From: Flavobacterium gilvum
GTDB taxonomy: Bacteria > Bacteroidota > Bacteroidia > Flavobacteriales > Flavobacteriaceae
Direction: 5' to 3'
Assembly: GCF_001761465.1 (NCBI RefSeq)
Contig: NZ_CP017479.1
Coordinates: forward strand, 992,001 to 1,056,000
DNA: 64,000 nt
The position numbers were made by a program, and so were the translations under genes. Of this stretch, positions 1-8,916 are shown piece by piece (the stretch's first letter is position 1; each line of letters begins with the position of its first letter). The notes beneath the pieces are model-generated. The model was given only the letters and a program-made list of their open reading frames with translations. It ran no database searches and was not told where the DNA came from.

Positions 1-1199
1 TCAGTTCCGATGTTTCCTCTTGCTGCCGGAAGATTGAATTGCGGATCTCCAGCAAAATCATTGTTTTGTCTTTGGCCCCATTGTAATTCTGGTCCCAAAA
101 TGCAGTTTTTTACCGGTGAATATAAAAGATTGACACTTGCATATTGCCCTTTTTTATAGGCAGTGGATAATTGTGCTTCGGTGGTGTCATTTTTAACCAT
201 AGAATATCCAAAAGAAGTGCTGAATTTCGGACTCCAATTAATATCAAAATAGCTCACAACCCCTATCATCGGAATGGCGATTCCCTTGATTGGTGCTACT
301 TGATTGTCATATTGTCTTTTGATTCCCACATCAGCTTCGGCATCGTTCATATAGTTCTGGATTCCAGCACCTGTGGTAAATGCGCCATGAAAAATGATGT
401 TTTCTCCAAACATTAATTTAGTGCTCAAACTCAAACCCCAACCTACTGTACTTCCTGTTAAATCGTATTGATCGGAGTTGTTGTCTTCCCATTTCATACT
501 GCGAAGAGTACCGGCCAATTCCATGTAACCCCAATAATCAGTATATCGGTATTCTGTTGTAAAATCAGGAACCGAAAATCGTGGTTTTACATCAACAAGC
601 AATGTGCTGTATTCGAATCCGCCTGTTCCGTAAGGTCCCTGATCGGCAGTGGCACCTGGGCGTTCTACTGCTATTGAAAACAGATTGTGTTCATTGCTAA
701 TTGGGGTGTAACGCACCTGCACGTTTCTGAGGAATGGTAAAGCATTTGGACCCATAAATTCTACAATATTTGGATAGACATCGGTATCTGTAAACAAACT
801 ATTGGTTTGTCCTACTAGAAATTTGCCCAATTCAAAATAGGCGTGTTTAAGCCGAAATGCTGTATTTCCAACTTCTTTCCCCATTCCAAATAAGTCAAAT
901 TCAAAATGGGTTTTTACTTCGCCCAAAGGAGTATCCATATAATTTTTTATTCCAAACATAGTTTGTCTGACGCTCATAAAATACACACCCTGATTTTGGT
1001 ATTCATTCCCCTGGCTGTCCAAAATTTGGGTAGGCCTCATGGTATCATACCAATCCGGGTTCATTCTGCCAAAATCATAGCCGGAGTCCATCATAATAAA
1101 TCCAAAGATTTCCATTGATTTATCTTGATCATTTTTTTGGGCAAAAAGACAACAGCTAAACAAAAAAAGAAACAGATAAGAGTTGGATAGTTTCATCAT
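1..1199 (-). CDS. DcaP-like outer-membrane porin, 3' end cut off by window
   Basis: Open reading frame running off the left edge; about 400 residues are visible. Adjacent Met codons lie at 1199 and 1196. They are followed by a signal peptide with a hydrophobic core rich in Leu and Phe that ends near CLFAQ. The mature part reads as alternating beta strands rich in aromatic residues. A motif of the type FELGKFLVGQTNS, followed by FMGPNALPFLRNVQVRY, resembles DcaP-type trimeric porins, whose members take up dicarboxylates or peptides across the outer membrane. The family call rests on these motifs from memory; the barrel and signal peptide are safer than the substrate. The plus-strand ORFs here (for example 171-416) are antisense shadows. 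No promoter with both boxes was found, only a lone -7-like match at 1283-1290. Confidence 0.6.
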   Translation of the reverse strand, partial: MMKLSNSYLFLFLFSCCLFAQKNDQDKSMEIFGFIMMDSGYDFGRMNPDWYDTMRPTQILDSQGNEYQNQGVYFMSVRQTMFGIKNYMDTPLGEVKTHFEFDLFGMGKEVGNTAFRLKHAYFELGKFLVGQTNSLFTDTDVYPNIVEFMGPNALPFLRNVQVRYTPISNEHNLFSIAVERPGATADQGPYGTGGFEYSTLLVDVKPRFSVPDFTTEYRYTDYWGYMELAGTLRSMKWEDNNSDQYDLTGSTVGWGLSLSTKLMFGENIIFHGAFTTGAGIQNYMNDAEADVGIKRQYDNQVAPIKGIAIPMIGVVSYFDINWSPKFSTSFGYSMVKNDTTEAQLSTAYKKGQYASVNLLYSPVKNCILGPELQWGQRQNNDFAGDPQFNLPAARGNIGT

Positions 1200-1433
1200 A
1201 ATTCTTAGGTTTAGTTAGTATTAAAAAGCATTTTTCTTTAATATGCTGCAAATGAGATACTGAAAACGATGGGTTTACTTATCAAATTTAATAAAAGTTT
1301 TGTAACTTTTTTAACTACAGTACTTTATATTTTTTCTATCCGTTTTATTTTTAACCAATTTTTGAACTTAGAATTTCGTATTGGTCTCAAATTGCACGCT
1401 TGAGGGATTGACGTTTTTGAGTAAGGATTTTTT

Positions 1434-1497
1434 CTCGTAAAGAAGCAAAGGCGCAAAGTTTTGCAACGAATACTTTGCGTCTTTACGTCTTTGCCAG
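1434..1497. repeat. Dispersed palindrome, family A (gcaaaggcgcaaag), copy 1
   Basis: The left arm contains aaggcgcaaagt (ending 1459) and the right arm actttgcgtctttacg (from 1472). The two arms pair with a few mismatches around a short spacer. Related copies lie at 5469-5532 and 8772-8833, all intergenic, so this is an interspersed palindromic element rather than a gene-specific terminator. Confidence 0.7.
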
Positions 1498-1681
1498 ATT
1501 TTATTAGGAACTAAAACTATAATATGCTTATTTTGATTTCAGATTCGAGCTTTTTTGGCTGTTTTAATGATCGTTTTTTCTTGAATGAAGGAAATGCTTC
1601 TTTTTTACAAAAAAACAAAACTGTGCTTTTAAAATCATTCTTTTTTTAGAGATTAAATCAAACCGAAAAGGCTTAAAACAA

Positions 1682-1725
1682 AAAATCACGAACAAAACCT
1701 TTTGATTGGCTTCATTCGTGATTTT
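1682..1725 (-). terminator. Rho-independent terminator of the SPOR gene
   Basis: The arms aaaatcacgaa (1682-1692) and ttcgtgatttt (1715-1725) are perfectly complementary. On the minus strand the stem is followed by a T-rich tract. It lies 20 bases beyond the stop of the SPOR-domain gene. Confidence 0.65.
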
Positions 1726-1745
1726 AAGTAATGAATTTTATATTT

Positions 1746-2732
1746 CTACAAAGACTGAATCAAAATCCATGCTTCTGGATTATCAGTTTCAGTAATTGAA
1801 TCTTTTTCTTTTTCCGCTTCCGCAAAAGTAGCGTAGCTTCCGTATAAAACAGGGTATAATCCATTTTTGTTAATTCCCAAAACTCTAGCGTCAAAGCCTT
1901 TGGCTATAAGCTGTCTGTATCTTTTTTGGGCGTTAGCCTCGCTTCTGAAGGCACCGGCCATGATGTGATACGGTAATTTAGCTACCTCTTCTTTTTCCTC
2001 TTTGTTGGATTTCAAAGAAAGAGTAACCGCAGGTATTGGTGATTGTATAAAGAAAGTAGCTTCCTGAATTTTTTTCTGAACCTTTTTTTGCACGGTTGCT
2101 TCAACCAAAACTCTTTCAGATGCAATTTGATTTTGGTACATCGGATAACCAATAGAACCGGCAACAGCTAATCCAATCACAAATACAGCCGCATATTTAA
2201 GGAACGGGCTTCTTTCTCTTGTTTCTGATTCGAGATTGAAAACAGGCGTTTCTTCCTCGATATTCGTTGCAGTTTTCTCAACCACGATTTCAGCTTTCGG
2301 AAGTTCCACTTCTCTTTTCACCGCTGGTGAAACAAAAGGAGTTAATCCAAAAGACTGTGCCAAATAATTGGTTTGCTCATTTGGTGTGAAAATGATATTG
2401 TTTTCAGCATTCAAACTTAGTACACCAATATTTTTGATTAAAAATGTGCGGTTCTCCTGCAAAGTTTTTTTCCAATTCAAAACTTCATATTCGATTGCGC
2501 TTACGGCATAATCGTATGATGTTTTTTCCACTTGGGCGATATGATTTGCCAATAATCCGTCATTGTTTTTAATGTGCGTGTTAAAGGAAATCATCTTTTT
2601 TGGCGGGAAAAAAGAATGTGAGTTTTCAAGCAGTTGAGCCGACTGGATTTCGGTCAGGAAAGCTCCAAAACCTGGAACCGTTACGCATTGATAACGGTAT
2701 AAAAGCTGCGAGATGTAAAGTTCTATTTTCAT
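1746..2732 (-). CDS. HU-CCDC81 / SPOR domain membrane protein
   Basis: 328 residues. The N-terminus (about 1-135) has the YISQLLYRYQCVTVPGFGAF pattern of the HU-CCDC81 domain found in Bacteroidota. One membrane segment lies at about 176-196 (YAAVFVIGLAVAGSIGYPMY), then a Lys/Gln-rich linker. The SPOR domain is at about 252-328 (LPYHIMAGAFRSEANAQKRY). SPOR domains bind denuded glycan strands at division sites, so a periplasmic C-terminus and a cytoplasmic HU-like N-terminus that may contact DNA or protein are expected. Start: Met at 2732 is needed for the HU domain, yet a promoter-like pair lies directly upstream (2738-2766), leaving almost no leader. The gene is divergent from dprA. Function in this organism is inferred from domains only. 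Confidence 0.85.
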   Translation of the reverse strand: MKIELYISQLLYRYQCVTVPGFGAFLTEIQSAQLLENSHSFFPPKKMISFNTHIKNNDGLLANHIAQVEKTSYDYAVSAIEYEVLNWKKTLQENRTFLIKNIGVLSLNAENNIIFTPNEQTNYLAQSFGLTPFVSPAVKREVELPKAEIVVEKTATNIEEETPVFNLESETRERSPFLKYAAVFVIGLAVAGSIGYPMYQNQIASERVLVEATVQKKVQKKIQEATFFIQSPIPAVTLSLKSNKEEKEEVAKLPYHIMAGAFRSEANAQKRYRQLIAKGFDARVLGINKNGLYPVLYGSYATFAEAEKEKDSITETDNPEAWILIQSL

Positions 2733-2737
2733 AATAA

Positions 2738-2766
2738 CAAAGATATATAACCGTAATAGTTATCAA
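2738..2766 (-). promoter_or_regulatory. Promoter of the SPOR gene, possibly leaderless
   Basis: On the minus strand: TTG (2766-2764), 18 bases, TATCTTTG (2745-2738). This matches the Flavobacterium consensus TTG-N17-23-TAnnTTTG. Only five bases separate the -7 box from the ATG at 2732, so transcription should begin at or next to the start codon. Confidence 0.45.
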
Positions 2767-2936
2767 AATTTTATTCACAATTTTTATTAACAATTCGTAT
2801 GTATAACGTTATCAATTATTTATGGTTTTGGTCTTTTTTAAGAAAATAATAGACTTAAATTTTTGTATAAAAAATCTTAGTTTTTTAATTTTGAATAATA
2901 ACTGATATTCAAAAAATTGTCTTATAATTGTAAGAT

Positions 2937-4037
2937 ATGTCAGAAGAAAATTTATTTAGCCTATTGGCTTTGTTACGAGTTGAAGGAGTTGGAGATATAA
3001 TGGCCAAAAAACTGCTAACTCATTTTGGAAGTGCCGAAAAGGTTTTGAATGCCAAATCATCACAGCTTGCCGCCATCGATGGCGTGGGAACTGTTTTACT
3101 GAAAAATTTCAAGGATAAAAGCATTTTTGATAAAGCCCGAAAAGAATTGGATTTTATTCAAAAGAACAATATTGCGGTACTGAGTTTTCAAGACGAAAAT
3201 TATCCCGACCGATTAAAACATTGTATCGACGGCCCAGTTTTGCTGTTTTCCTCAGGGAATATCAATTTGAAAAACCGAAAAATAATCAGCATCGTTGGCA
3301 CGCGACAAATTACATCTTACGGAACTGAATTTTGCCGAAAACTGATTGAAGATCTTGCGCCTCTTGATCCCATAATAGTGAGTGGTTTTGCTTATGGTGT
3401 TGATATTGTGGCGCACCAACTGGCAATGGATCATGATTTGCAAACGATTGGCGTGGTTGCACACGGTCTGAACCAAATTTATCCCAAACCGCATAAAAAA
3501 TATGTTGCCAAAATGGAACAAAATGGCGGTTTTATGACCGAATTTTGGAGTTCTGCAAATCCGGATAAAGAAAATTTTGTTCGCCGAAACCGCATTGTCG
3601 CAGGAATATCCGAAGCCACAATTGTCATCGAATCTGCCGATAAGGGTGGTTCGCTTATCACCGCCAACATGGCCAATGATTACAATCGCGATGTTTTTGC
3701 AGTTCCCGGCCGCACTACGGACAAATACAGTCAAGGTTGCAACAATTTAATAAAAACACAAAGAGCTAATGTACTCACAAGTGCCGCCGATTTGATTTAT
3801 AACTTGAATTGGGATTTAGAAAAAGAAGCCAAACCGATTCAAAAACAATTGTTTGTCACCCTTGATGACGACGAACAAAAGGTCTATGATTATCTTTTGA
3901 AAACAGGTAAAGAACTGATGGATATTATCGCTTTGCATTGTGATTTCCCAATCTACAGGATTTCTGGATTGCTCCTGAATATGGAATTAAAAGGCGTGAT
4001 TAGGCCTTTGCCGGGGAAAATGTTTGAGGCGATTTGA
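2937..4037 (+). CDS. dprA: DNA-processing protein DprA
   Basis: 366 residues, the usual length for the family. DprA loads RecA onto incoming single-stranded DNA during natural transformation. Domains in order: a helix-hairpin-helix N-terminus (LLRVEGVGDIMAKKLLTHFG, about 12-31); the Rossmann-like core with VGTRQITSYG near 122 and SGFAYGVDIVAHQLA near 145; EFWSSANPDKENFVRRNRIV; a GGSLITANMA stretch; and a C-terminal winged helix (about 305-366). ATG at 2937 is preceded by stop codons and starts directly at the conserved region. A large minus-strand ORF inside it (3252-3734) is a shadow. Its presence suggests a transformation or recombination role, but no other competence gene is adjacent. Confidence 0.95.
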   Translation: MSEENLFSLLALLRVEGVGDIMAKKLLTHFGSAEKVLNAKSSQLAAIDGVGTVLLKNFKDKSIFDKARKELDFIQKNNIAVLSFQDENYPDRLKHCIDGPVLLFSSGNINLKNRKIISIVGTRQITSYGTEFCRKLIEDLAPLDPIIVSGFAYGVDIVAHQLAMDHDLQTIGVVAHGLNQIYPKPHKKYVAKMEQNGGFMTEFWSSANPDKENFVRRNRIVAGISEATIVIESADKGGSLITANMANDYNRDVFAVPGRTTDKYSQGCNNLIKTQRANVLTSAADLIYNLNWDLEKEAKPIQKQLFVTLDDDEQKVYDYLLKTGKELMDIIALHCDFPIYRISGLLLNMELKGVIRPLPGKMFEAI

Positions 4038-4082
4038 TAGTGGATTAACGATTTCAGATTCCTTCTTTATTAGAACCAAATT

Positions 4083-4166
4083 GGGAAACTGCCACAAATT
4101 ACACAAATTTTCACAAATTTTTTCTTTTAGAAACTCCAAAAGAGATTAAGAATCTGCGAAATCTGC
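4083..4166. repeat. Degenerate 'cacaaatt / tctgcg' interspersed repeat
   Basis: Tract with ccacaaattacacaaatttt followed by aatctgcgaaatctgcgtga, one of several low-complexity palindromic tracts of this type. Others lie at 4630-4715, 5335-5412, 33500-33630, 40995-41190, 49003-49128 and 50648-50862. All are intergenic except the last, whose right end enters the sulP gene. Confidence 0.5.
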
Positions 4167-4273
4167 GTGAAAAAATCAATTTCCACTTATTTTAAATGCA
4201 TATATCTGTTTCTGAATCAGACATAATAGCTAGAGATTTAGATTCTTAATGATTGTGAATTTTTGCAATTCGG

Positions 4274-4477
4274 TTATTCATTTTGGAGTTTAGTGAAACC
4301 TTGAAGTAATGTATTATATTCTTCAAAACGATGTTCTCGTATTGGACGAATAAAAGGTTCTGTTCTAAAATACAATAACAGGCAAGGGGAAATATTCTTG
4401 TATTTTTCTACAAATTCAAAGTGAACCAATTCATTATTGGCGATTCTTGATTTTATTTTATTATGATACGGATACAT
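4274..4477 (-). CDS. Small conserved-looking hypothetical protein (67 aa)
   Basis: 67 residues, beginning MYPYHNKIKSRIANNELVHF, with a Pro/Arg-rich FIRPIREHRFEEY stretch. Charged, soluble, no signal or membrane segment. It resembles small uncharacterised Bacteroidota proteins I have seen, but I cannot name a family. Supporting it: ATG at 4477, a normal amino-acid composition, and no gene on the opposite strand. It stands alone between dprA and a DHFR-like gene, with intergenic repeats on both sides. Function unknown. Confidence 0.6.
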   Translation of the reverse strand: MYPYHNKIKSRIANNELVHFEFVEKYKNISPCLLLYFRTEPFIRPIREHRFEEYNTLLQGFTKLQNE

Positions 4478-4629
4478 TATTCAAATGTATGATAAAACCT
4501 TTTAAATTTGATTAATTTGAGTATAAACTAAAAAGGTTAGTCTTTCTATCAATGTCTTTATCCGTAAAGTTTAACAGAATATTTTTCTTATTCGTTATGA
4601 CAATCCGTAACAAATGCCAAATAGATAAA

Positions 4630-4715
4630 ACTCGCCACAGATTAAAAGGATTTTCACAGATTTTCTTTATAACTGCGTTTAAAATCTGTGATAATCTGTG
4701 GAAATCTGTGGCAAA
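4630..4715. repeat. Degenerate 'ccacagatt...aatctgtgg' palindrome
   Basis: Left part cgccacagattaaaaggatt, right part aatctgtggaaatctgtggc; the arms are complementary around a loop. Same class as the tract at 4083-4166. It lies immediately downstream of the DHFR-like gene stop. Confidence 0.5.
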
Positions 4716-4743
4716 AAACATCCTTGGTACAATTTACGGATAG

Positions 4744-5301
4744 TTATATTATCGGTTCATAGTAAAGAATTACTGCACCGCATTTTAAAATTTTTGTTTT
4801 TAGAAGTTTAAGCTCAATCCTGTTGTTTATGTCTTTAAACAAAGGTAAACCACTTCCCACTACAACAGGGTGAACACAAAGCTGAAATTCGTCTATCAAA
4901 TTCAGTTTTGCCATGGAAATAATTAAACCCGGACTGCCTACATAAATGTCCTTACCATTCTTATTGTCAGATTGTTTGAGTGCTGTAACTTCTTCCTCGA
5001 GAGAGCGAGTTGCTAATTTTGCGCTTTTCCAGTCTACACTTTTTAGCGTATGCGAAAAAACAATTTTCGGAGTAGTATCCATAACAATGGCAAAGTCATC
5101 CATCGATTTAACACCACTTGGGTTTACTGCCAATTCCCGCCAATATTCCATAAGTTGATACGTTGTTCTGCCGTATAGAAGGGTGTCTGCACTGCGTAAC
5201 AGCTCTGCGTAATGTTCATGAATTTCTTCATCAGCATCTATTGCTGTATGATCGCAAAATCCATCAAGTGTCATATTGATTGCTGCGATTATTTTTTTCA
5301 A
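4744..5301 (-). CDS. Dihydrofolate-reductase-like (RibD C-terminal family) protein
   Basis: 185 residues, a typical size for stand-alone RibD_C/DHFR-like proteins. The N-terminal strand KKIIAAINMTLDGF, the LLYGRTTYQLMEYW motif near 41-54 and the NADPH-binding GSPGLIISMAKLNLIDEF region near 137 all fit. The C-terminal VVGSGLPLF is also typical. The start appears to be TTG at 5301 (plus-strand caa). The first ATG in frame is residue 10 and would remove the first beta strand. Such proteins are NAD(P)H-dependent reductases of mostly unknown substrate; some are annotated as pyrimidine reductases, but no riboflavin genes are nearby. Physiological reaction unknown. Confidence 0.85.
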   Translation of the reverse strand: MKKIIAAINMTLDGFCDHTAIDADEEIHEHYAELLRSADTLLYGRTTYQLMEYWRELAVNPSGVKSMDDFAIVMDTTPKIVFSHTLKSVDWKSAKLATRSLEEEVTALKQSDNKNGKDIYVGSPGLIISMAKLNLIDEFQLCVHPVVVGSGLPLFKDINNRIELKLLKTKILKCGAVILYYEPII

Positions 5302-5697
5302 GGGTTTGAGTTTTTATGTTAGTTTCCAACGAATTTCACACAGATGAAAGTATAAATTTAGTTAAAAAAATAAAATCCGTGACAATCCGTTGCATCCGTG
5401 TAATCTGTGGGCAAATGAAACCACAGTTTGCGCGAGCGCAATGTCATTAAAGTTAAGATTTGTATTTTCTCGCAAAGTCGCAAAGACGCAAAAAAAGCGG
5501 CTCCAAACTTTGCGTCTCTGCGCCTTTGCGAGTTAAATTTTGAAAAAACATATTGTGAAACGCGTACTTTAATGATTTTACGCTCGTACTAGCTTTTGTA
5601 AAAAATTCTACCACAATTTAAGTCAAAAAAAATTGCAGATGCTCCTAAAAACATCTGCAATCCAGAATCGTTATTAAAAATCTAAAATCGAATATCT
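5302..5697. other. Intergenic region with two repeat families
   Basis: 396 bases without a gene. It holds a 'cacagatg...ccgtgtaatctgtggg' tract at about 5335-5412 and family A palindrome copy 2 at 5469-5532. Confidence 0.7.
5469..5532. repeat. Dispersed palindrome, family A, copy 2
   Basis: Left arm ctcgcaaagtcgcaaagacg and right arm tgcgtctctgcgcctttgcg pair around a spacer of about 15 bases. Clearly related to the copies at 1434-1497 and 8772-8833. Confidence 0.75.
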
Positions 5698-8616
5698 TTA
5701 TTTTAAAGCCTTAAAAAGTATTTCGACAGGGTGAAATGCTTTTCGGCTTGTTCCGTCGCTTATTTGATGCCTGCAGCTCGTTCCTGAGGCTGAAATCAAT
5801 GTCGCTTCTTCTTCGGCGCGGATGGTTGGGAATAAAACCAATTCGCCGACTTTCATCGAAATGTCATAATGCTCTTTTTCATATCCAAAAGATCCCGCCA
5901 TTCCGCAGCATCCGCTTGGTATATTGAGGACAGTATAATTTTTTGGCAACATCAGGATTTTTTTAAGCGGTACCAATGACGATAAGGCTTTTTGGAAACA
6001 GTGACCGTGCATGCGAACTCTTTCGTTGTTTTCTGTAAAAGAATCCGATGTGATGCGGCCTTCGTCTAGTTCTTTGGCCAAAAATTCCTCGATAAGCATC
6101 GCTCTGCTAGAGAATGTTTTGGCTTTGGTTTTCAAATCGCCACGGCATAAATCCGGATATTCATCTCGGAAAGACAAGATTGCCGAAGGTTCAATTCCGA
6201 CTAAAATTGCGTTTTCTGGCATTTCTTTGGCGAAAGCCTGAGTGTTTTTCTCGGCAATTTCACGGGCTTCTTTCAACATTCCTTTAGAAAGATAGGTTCT
6301 TCCGCTGTATCCAATGTGCGGAACCGCCACTTCGTAACCCAAACGGTTAAAGAGCTTCACGGCAGTTTGACCAATTTCGACATCATAGAAATTTAGGAAT
6401 TCGTCATTGTACAAATAGACTTTTCCTTGAGTGAAATTTCCGCTTTGCTTGTAGTTTCTGAACCATTTGCCAAAAGTAATTTTGTACATTTGCGGAAGCG
6501 ATCTTTCGGTGGCAAAACCGGTGGCGCGTTTTACAATATTCCCAATAATTCCTTTGGTTCCAAAATTATACATCCAAGGCAATGAACCAAATAATTCGTT
6601 TATTTTTGGTGTATTTCCAATTAATTTCGAACGGAATTTCACTCCGTTTTTATCGTGATATTGTTGTAGGGTTTCCGCTTTTAGTTTCGCCATATCCACA
6701 TTCGAAGGACATTCGGATTTACATCCTTTGCAACTTAAACACAAATCGAGTACATCGAGTAAAGCTTCATCGTCAAATCTGTTTTCTTTGGTCGAATTGG
6801 TGATGGTTTCTCTCAATATGTTGGCTCTGGCTCGAGTGGTGTGTTTCTCGTCACGGGTAGCCATATAACTTGGGCACATGGTTCCTCCGCTTTTCTCTGT
6901 TTTTCGGCAATCTCCGGATCCGTTACACATTTCGGCGGCACGTAGGATTCCGTTATGCTCGGAGAAATCAAAGTAAGTTTCCGGCATTGGCGTGTCCTGA
7001 CCCGGAGTATATCTCAGGCTCGTGTCCATTGGTGGCGTATTCACGATTTTGCCCGGATTGAAAATTCCCCAAGGATCCCAAGTGTTTTTCACCTGGATGA
7101 ACAATTGGTAGATTTCGTCTCCCAACATCAGCGGAATGAATTCGCCACGAAGTCTTCCGTCTCCATGTTCGCCACTAAGCGAACCTTTGTATTTTTTAAC
7201 CAAATGGGCAATATCGGTAGCGATAGTTCTAAACAACGCTGTGCCTTCTTTGGTTTTTAGGTCAATTATCGGACGAAGGTGTAATTCTCCTGTCGCCGCA
7301 TGAGCATAATGCACGCAGCTAAGGTTTCGCTCTTTTAGAATAGCGTTAAAATCTTCGATAAAATCAGGCAAATCGTTTACGTCAACGGCAGTGTCCTCAA
7401 TAACGGCAACGGCTTTGGCATCGCCGGGAATATTAGATAATAATCCCAAGCCCGCTTTACGCAAATTCCAAACCTTATTGGTGTCTTCACCCCAAACAAT
7501 CGGGAAGTGGTAGCCAAGATTTTTGGAACGCATCAATTCTTCCATTTCTTTGGCCGCTTCGATGATTTCTTCTTTAGAATCTCTTAAAAATTCAACAACC
7601 AAAATCGCTTGCGGATCGCCTTCTACAAAGAATCTGTTTTTGCTTTGCTCAATATTTTCTTTGGTACATTCCAAGATATAATGGTCGATTAACTCAACAC
7701 TGTCTGGGTTGAATTTCAATGCTTCAAGATTGGCTTTCAACGATTCGTTGATGCTGTTGTGGTGTACACAAACCAAACCGGCAAACGGTTTTAGCGCATC
7801 AACCAAATTCAGTTTTATGGCGGTTGAAAAGAACAATGTCCCTTCGGAACCAGCTATTAATTTACAGAAATTGAATTTTTGGGTTGGATCGCCAAAAGGC
7901 TCGCTATCCGCCAATAAATCTAATGCATATCCTGTATTTCTTCTCGGGATTGATTTTTTAGGATAATTTTCGTCAAATAATGCGATGTTGGTTGGCGATG
8001 ACAATAATTCTTTAGCTTGCAAATAAATGTTTTGTTCCAATGAACTTACCACATTTATTCCGTTGCATTTGTCTTCGAATTCGGCTTTGGTCAATGCGCC
8101 AAAACTAACTTCGTTTCCATCGGCCAAAAAACCTTTGATTTCAAGCAAATGTTCACGCGTAGAACCATAAATCACTGATCTAGCACCACAGGCATTGTTA
8201 CCCACCATTCCGCCAATCATACAACGGTTACTGGTGGACGTTTCCGGGCCAAAAAATAATTTATAGGATTTTAAATGTATATTCAGTTCGTCACGAATTA
8301 CTCCTGGTTCTACCCAAGCCGATTTTTCAACTGGATCAACCGAAAGGATTTTGGTAAACTCCTGTGAAATATCAACCACAATTCCGTTTCCAACAACCTG
8401 TCCGGCAAGAGAAGTTCCGGCCGCACGCGGAATTACGCTGCTTTTGTTTTCTCGTGCAAAAGCAATGATTTTTTGAATATCTTCTTTCGTTTTTGGAATT
8501 GCTACCGCCAACGGCATTTCTTTGTAAGCACTTGCATCAGTGGCGTAAAGCGTACGCATGGTATGGTCGTACAATAATTTACCGTCTAATTGCTTTTCAA
8601 GATTTTCAAGCTTCAT
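5698..8616 (-). CDS. FAD-linked oxidase / Fe-S dehydrogenase (YdiJ-like)
   Basis: 972 residues. An N-terminal FAD-binding PCMH domain has PRAAGTSLAGQVVGNGIVVD near 64. The FAD-oxidase C-terminal domain follows (about 270-525) and includes LSGEHGDGRLRGEF. Two ferredoxin-type cysteine motifs lie near 560 (CNGSGDCRKTEKSGGTMCP) and 623 (CLSCKGCKSECP). The C-terminus has GHCFQ and SGCCGMAGSFG, the CCG-type Fe-S motif of GlpC/LutA-like proteins. The architecture and length match E. coli YdiJ, reported to be a D-2-hydroxyglutarate dehydrogenase. D-lactate or glycolate are alternative substrates for this superfamily. Probably passes electrons to the respiratory chain at the membrane. Monocistronic, between two repeat-rich gaps. 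Confidence 0.88.
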   Translation of the reverse strand: MKLENLEKQLDGKLLYDHTMRTLYATDASAYKEMPLAVAIPKTKEDIQKIIAFARENKSSVIPRAAGTSLAGQVVGNGIVVDISQEFTKILSVDPVEKSAWVEPGVIRDELNIHLKSYKLFFGPETSTSNRCMIGGMVGNNACGARSVIYGSTREHLLEIKGFLADGNEVSFGALTKAEFEDKCNGINVVSSLEQNIYLQAKELLSSPTNIALFDENYPKKSIPRRNTGYALDLLADSEPFGDPTQKFNFCKLIAGSEGTLFFSTAIKLNLVDALKPFAGLVCVHHNSINESLKANLEALKFNPDSVELIDHYILECTKENIEQSKNRFFVEGDPQAILVVEFLRDSKEEIIEAAKEMEELMRSKNLGYHFPIVWGEDTNKVWNLRKAGLGLLSNIPGDAKAVAVIEDTAVDVNDLPDFIEDFNAILKERNLSCVHYAHAATGELHLRPIIDLKTKEGTALFRTIATDIAHLVKKYKGSLSGEHGDGRLRGEFIPLMLGDEIYQLFIQVKNTWDPWGIFNPGKIVNTPPMDTSLRYTPGQDTPMPETYFDFSEHNGILRAAEMCNGSGDCRKTEKSGGTMCPSYMATRDEKHTTRARANILRETITNSTKENRFDDEALLDVLDLCLSCKGCKSECPSNVDMAKLKAETLQQYHDKNGVKFRSKLIGNTPKINELFGSLPWMYNFGTKGIIGNIVKRATGFATERSLPQMYKITFGKWFRNYKQSGNFTQGKVYLYNDEFLNFYDVEIGQTAVKLFNRLGYEVAVPHIGYSGRTYLSKGMLKEAREIAEKNTQAFAKEMPENAILVGIEPSAILSFRDEYPDLCRGDLKTKAKTFSSRAMLIEEFLAKELDEGRITSDSFTENNERVRMHGHCFQKALSSLVPLKKILMLPKNYTVLNIPSGCCGMAGSFGYEKEHYDISMKVGELVLFPTIRAEEEATLISASGTSCRHQISDGTSRKAFHPVEILFKALK

Positions 8617-8916
8617 TTTATTTTAGATTTTAGATTAACGATTGTTGATTTTTGATTTCTGGCGAAAGAGTAAAATTTGTTTTTACAATAACAAAATCTG
8701 AAATCAATCCCAATAATCTCGGGAATAATCAACAATTTTAAATTAAAATTGATAATCTTTTTGTTTTTAGCAACTTTGCGCCTTTGCGTCTTTGCGAGCC
8801 ATTTTTCTCGCAGAGGCGCAAAGACGCAAAGCTTTTTAGTTTTTAGATTAACGAATGTTGATTTTTAATACGACGAAATCTGAAATCAAAAATCGTTAAT
8901 CAACAATCAAAAATCA
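8617..8916. other. Intergenic region with nested palindromes
   Basis: 300 bases without a gene. An outer inverted repeat (ttttagattaacgattgttg near 8624 against ttaatcaacaatcaaaaatc near 8896) encloses family A palindrome copy 3 at 8772-8833. Confidence 0.7.
8772..8833. repeat. Dispersed palindrome, family A, copy 3
   Basis: 27-base arms 8772-8798 (aactttgcgcctttgcgtct...) and 8807-8833 (ctcgcagaggcgcaaagacg...). They pair with four mismatches around an 8-base loop. It is the cleanest of the three copies. Confidence 0.8.

Larger units (their letters stand above)
1200..1745. other. Intergenic region with REP-like palindrome and terminator
   Basis: The 546 bases between the porin start and the SPOR-protein stop hold no credible gene. 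They contain the A/T-rich porin leader, one copy of the 'cgcaaagacgcaaag' palindrome at about 1434-1497, and the hairpin at 1682-1725. Confidence 0.7.

Noticed and set aside
3252..3734. 160-residue minus-strand ORF opposite dprA
   Set aside because: Covers the conserved DprA core on the other strand and shows no recognisable feature.
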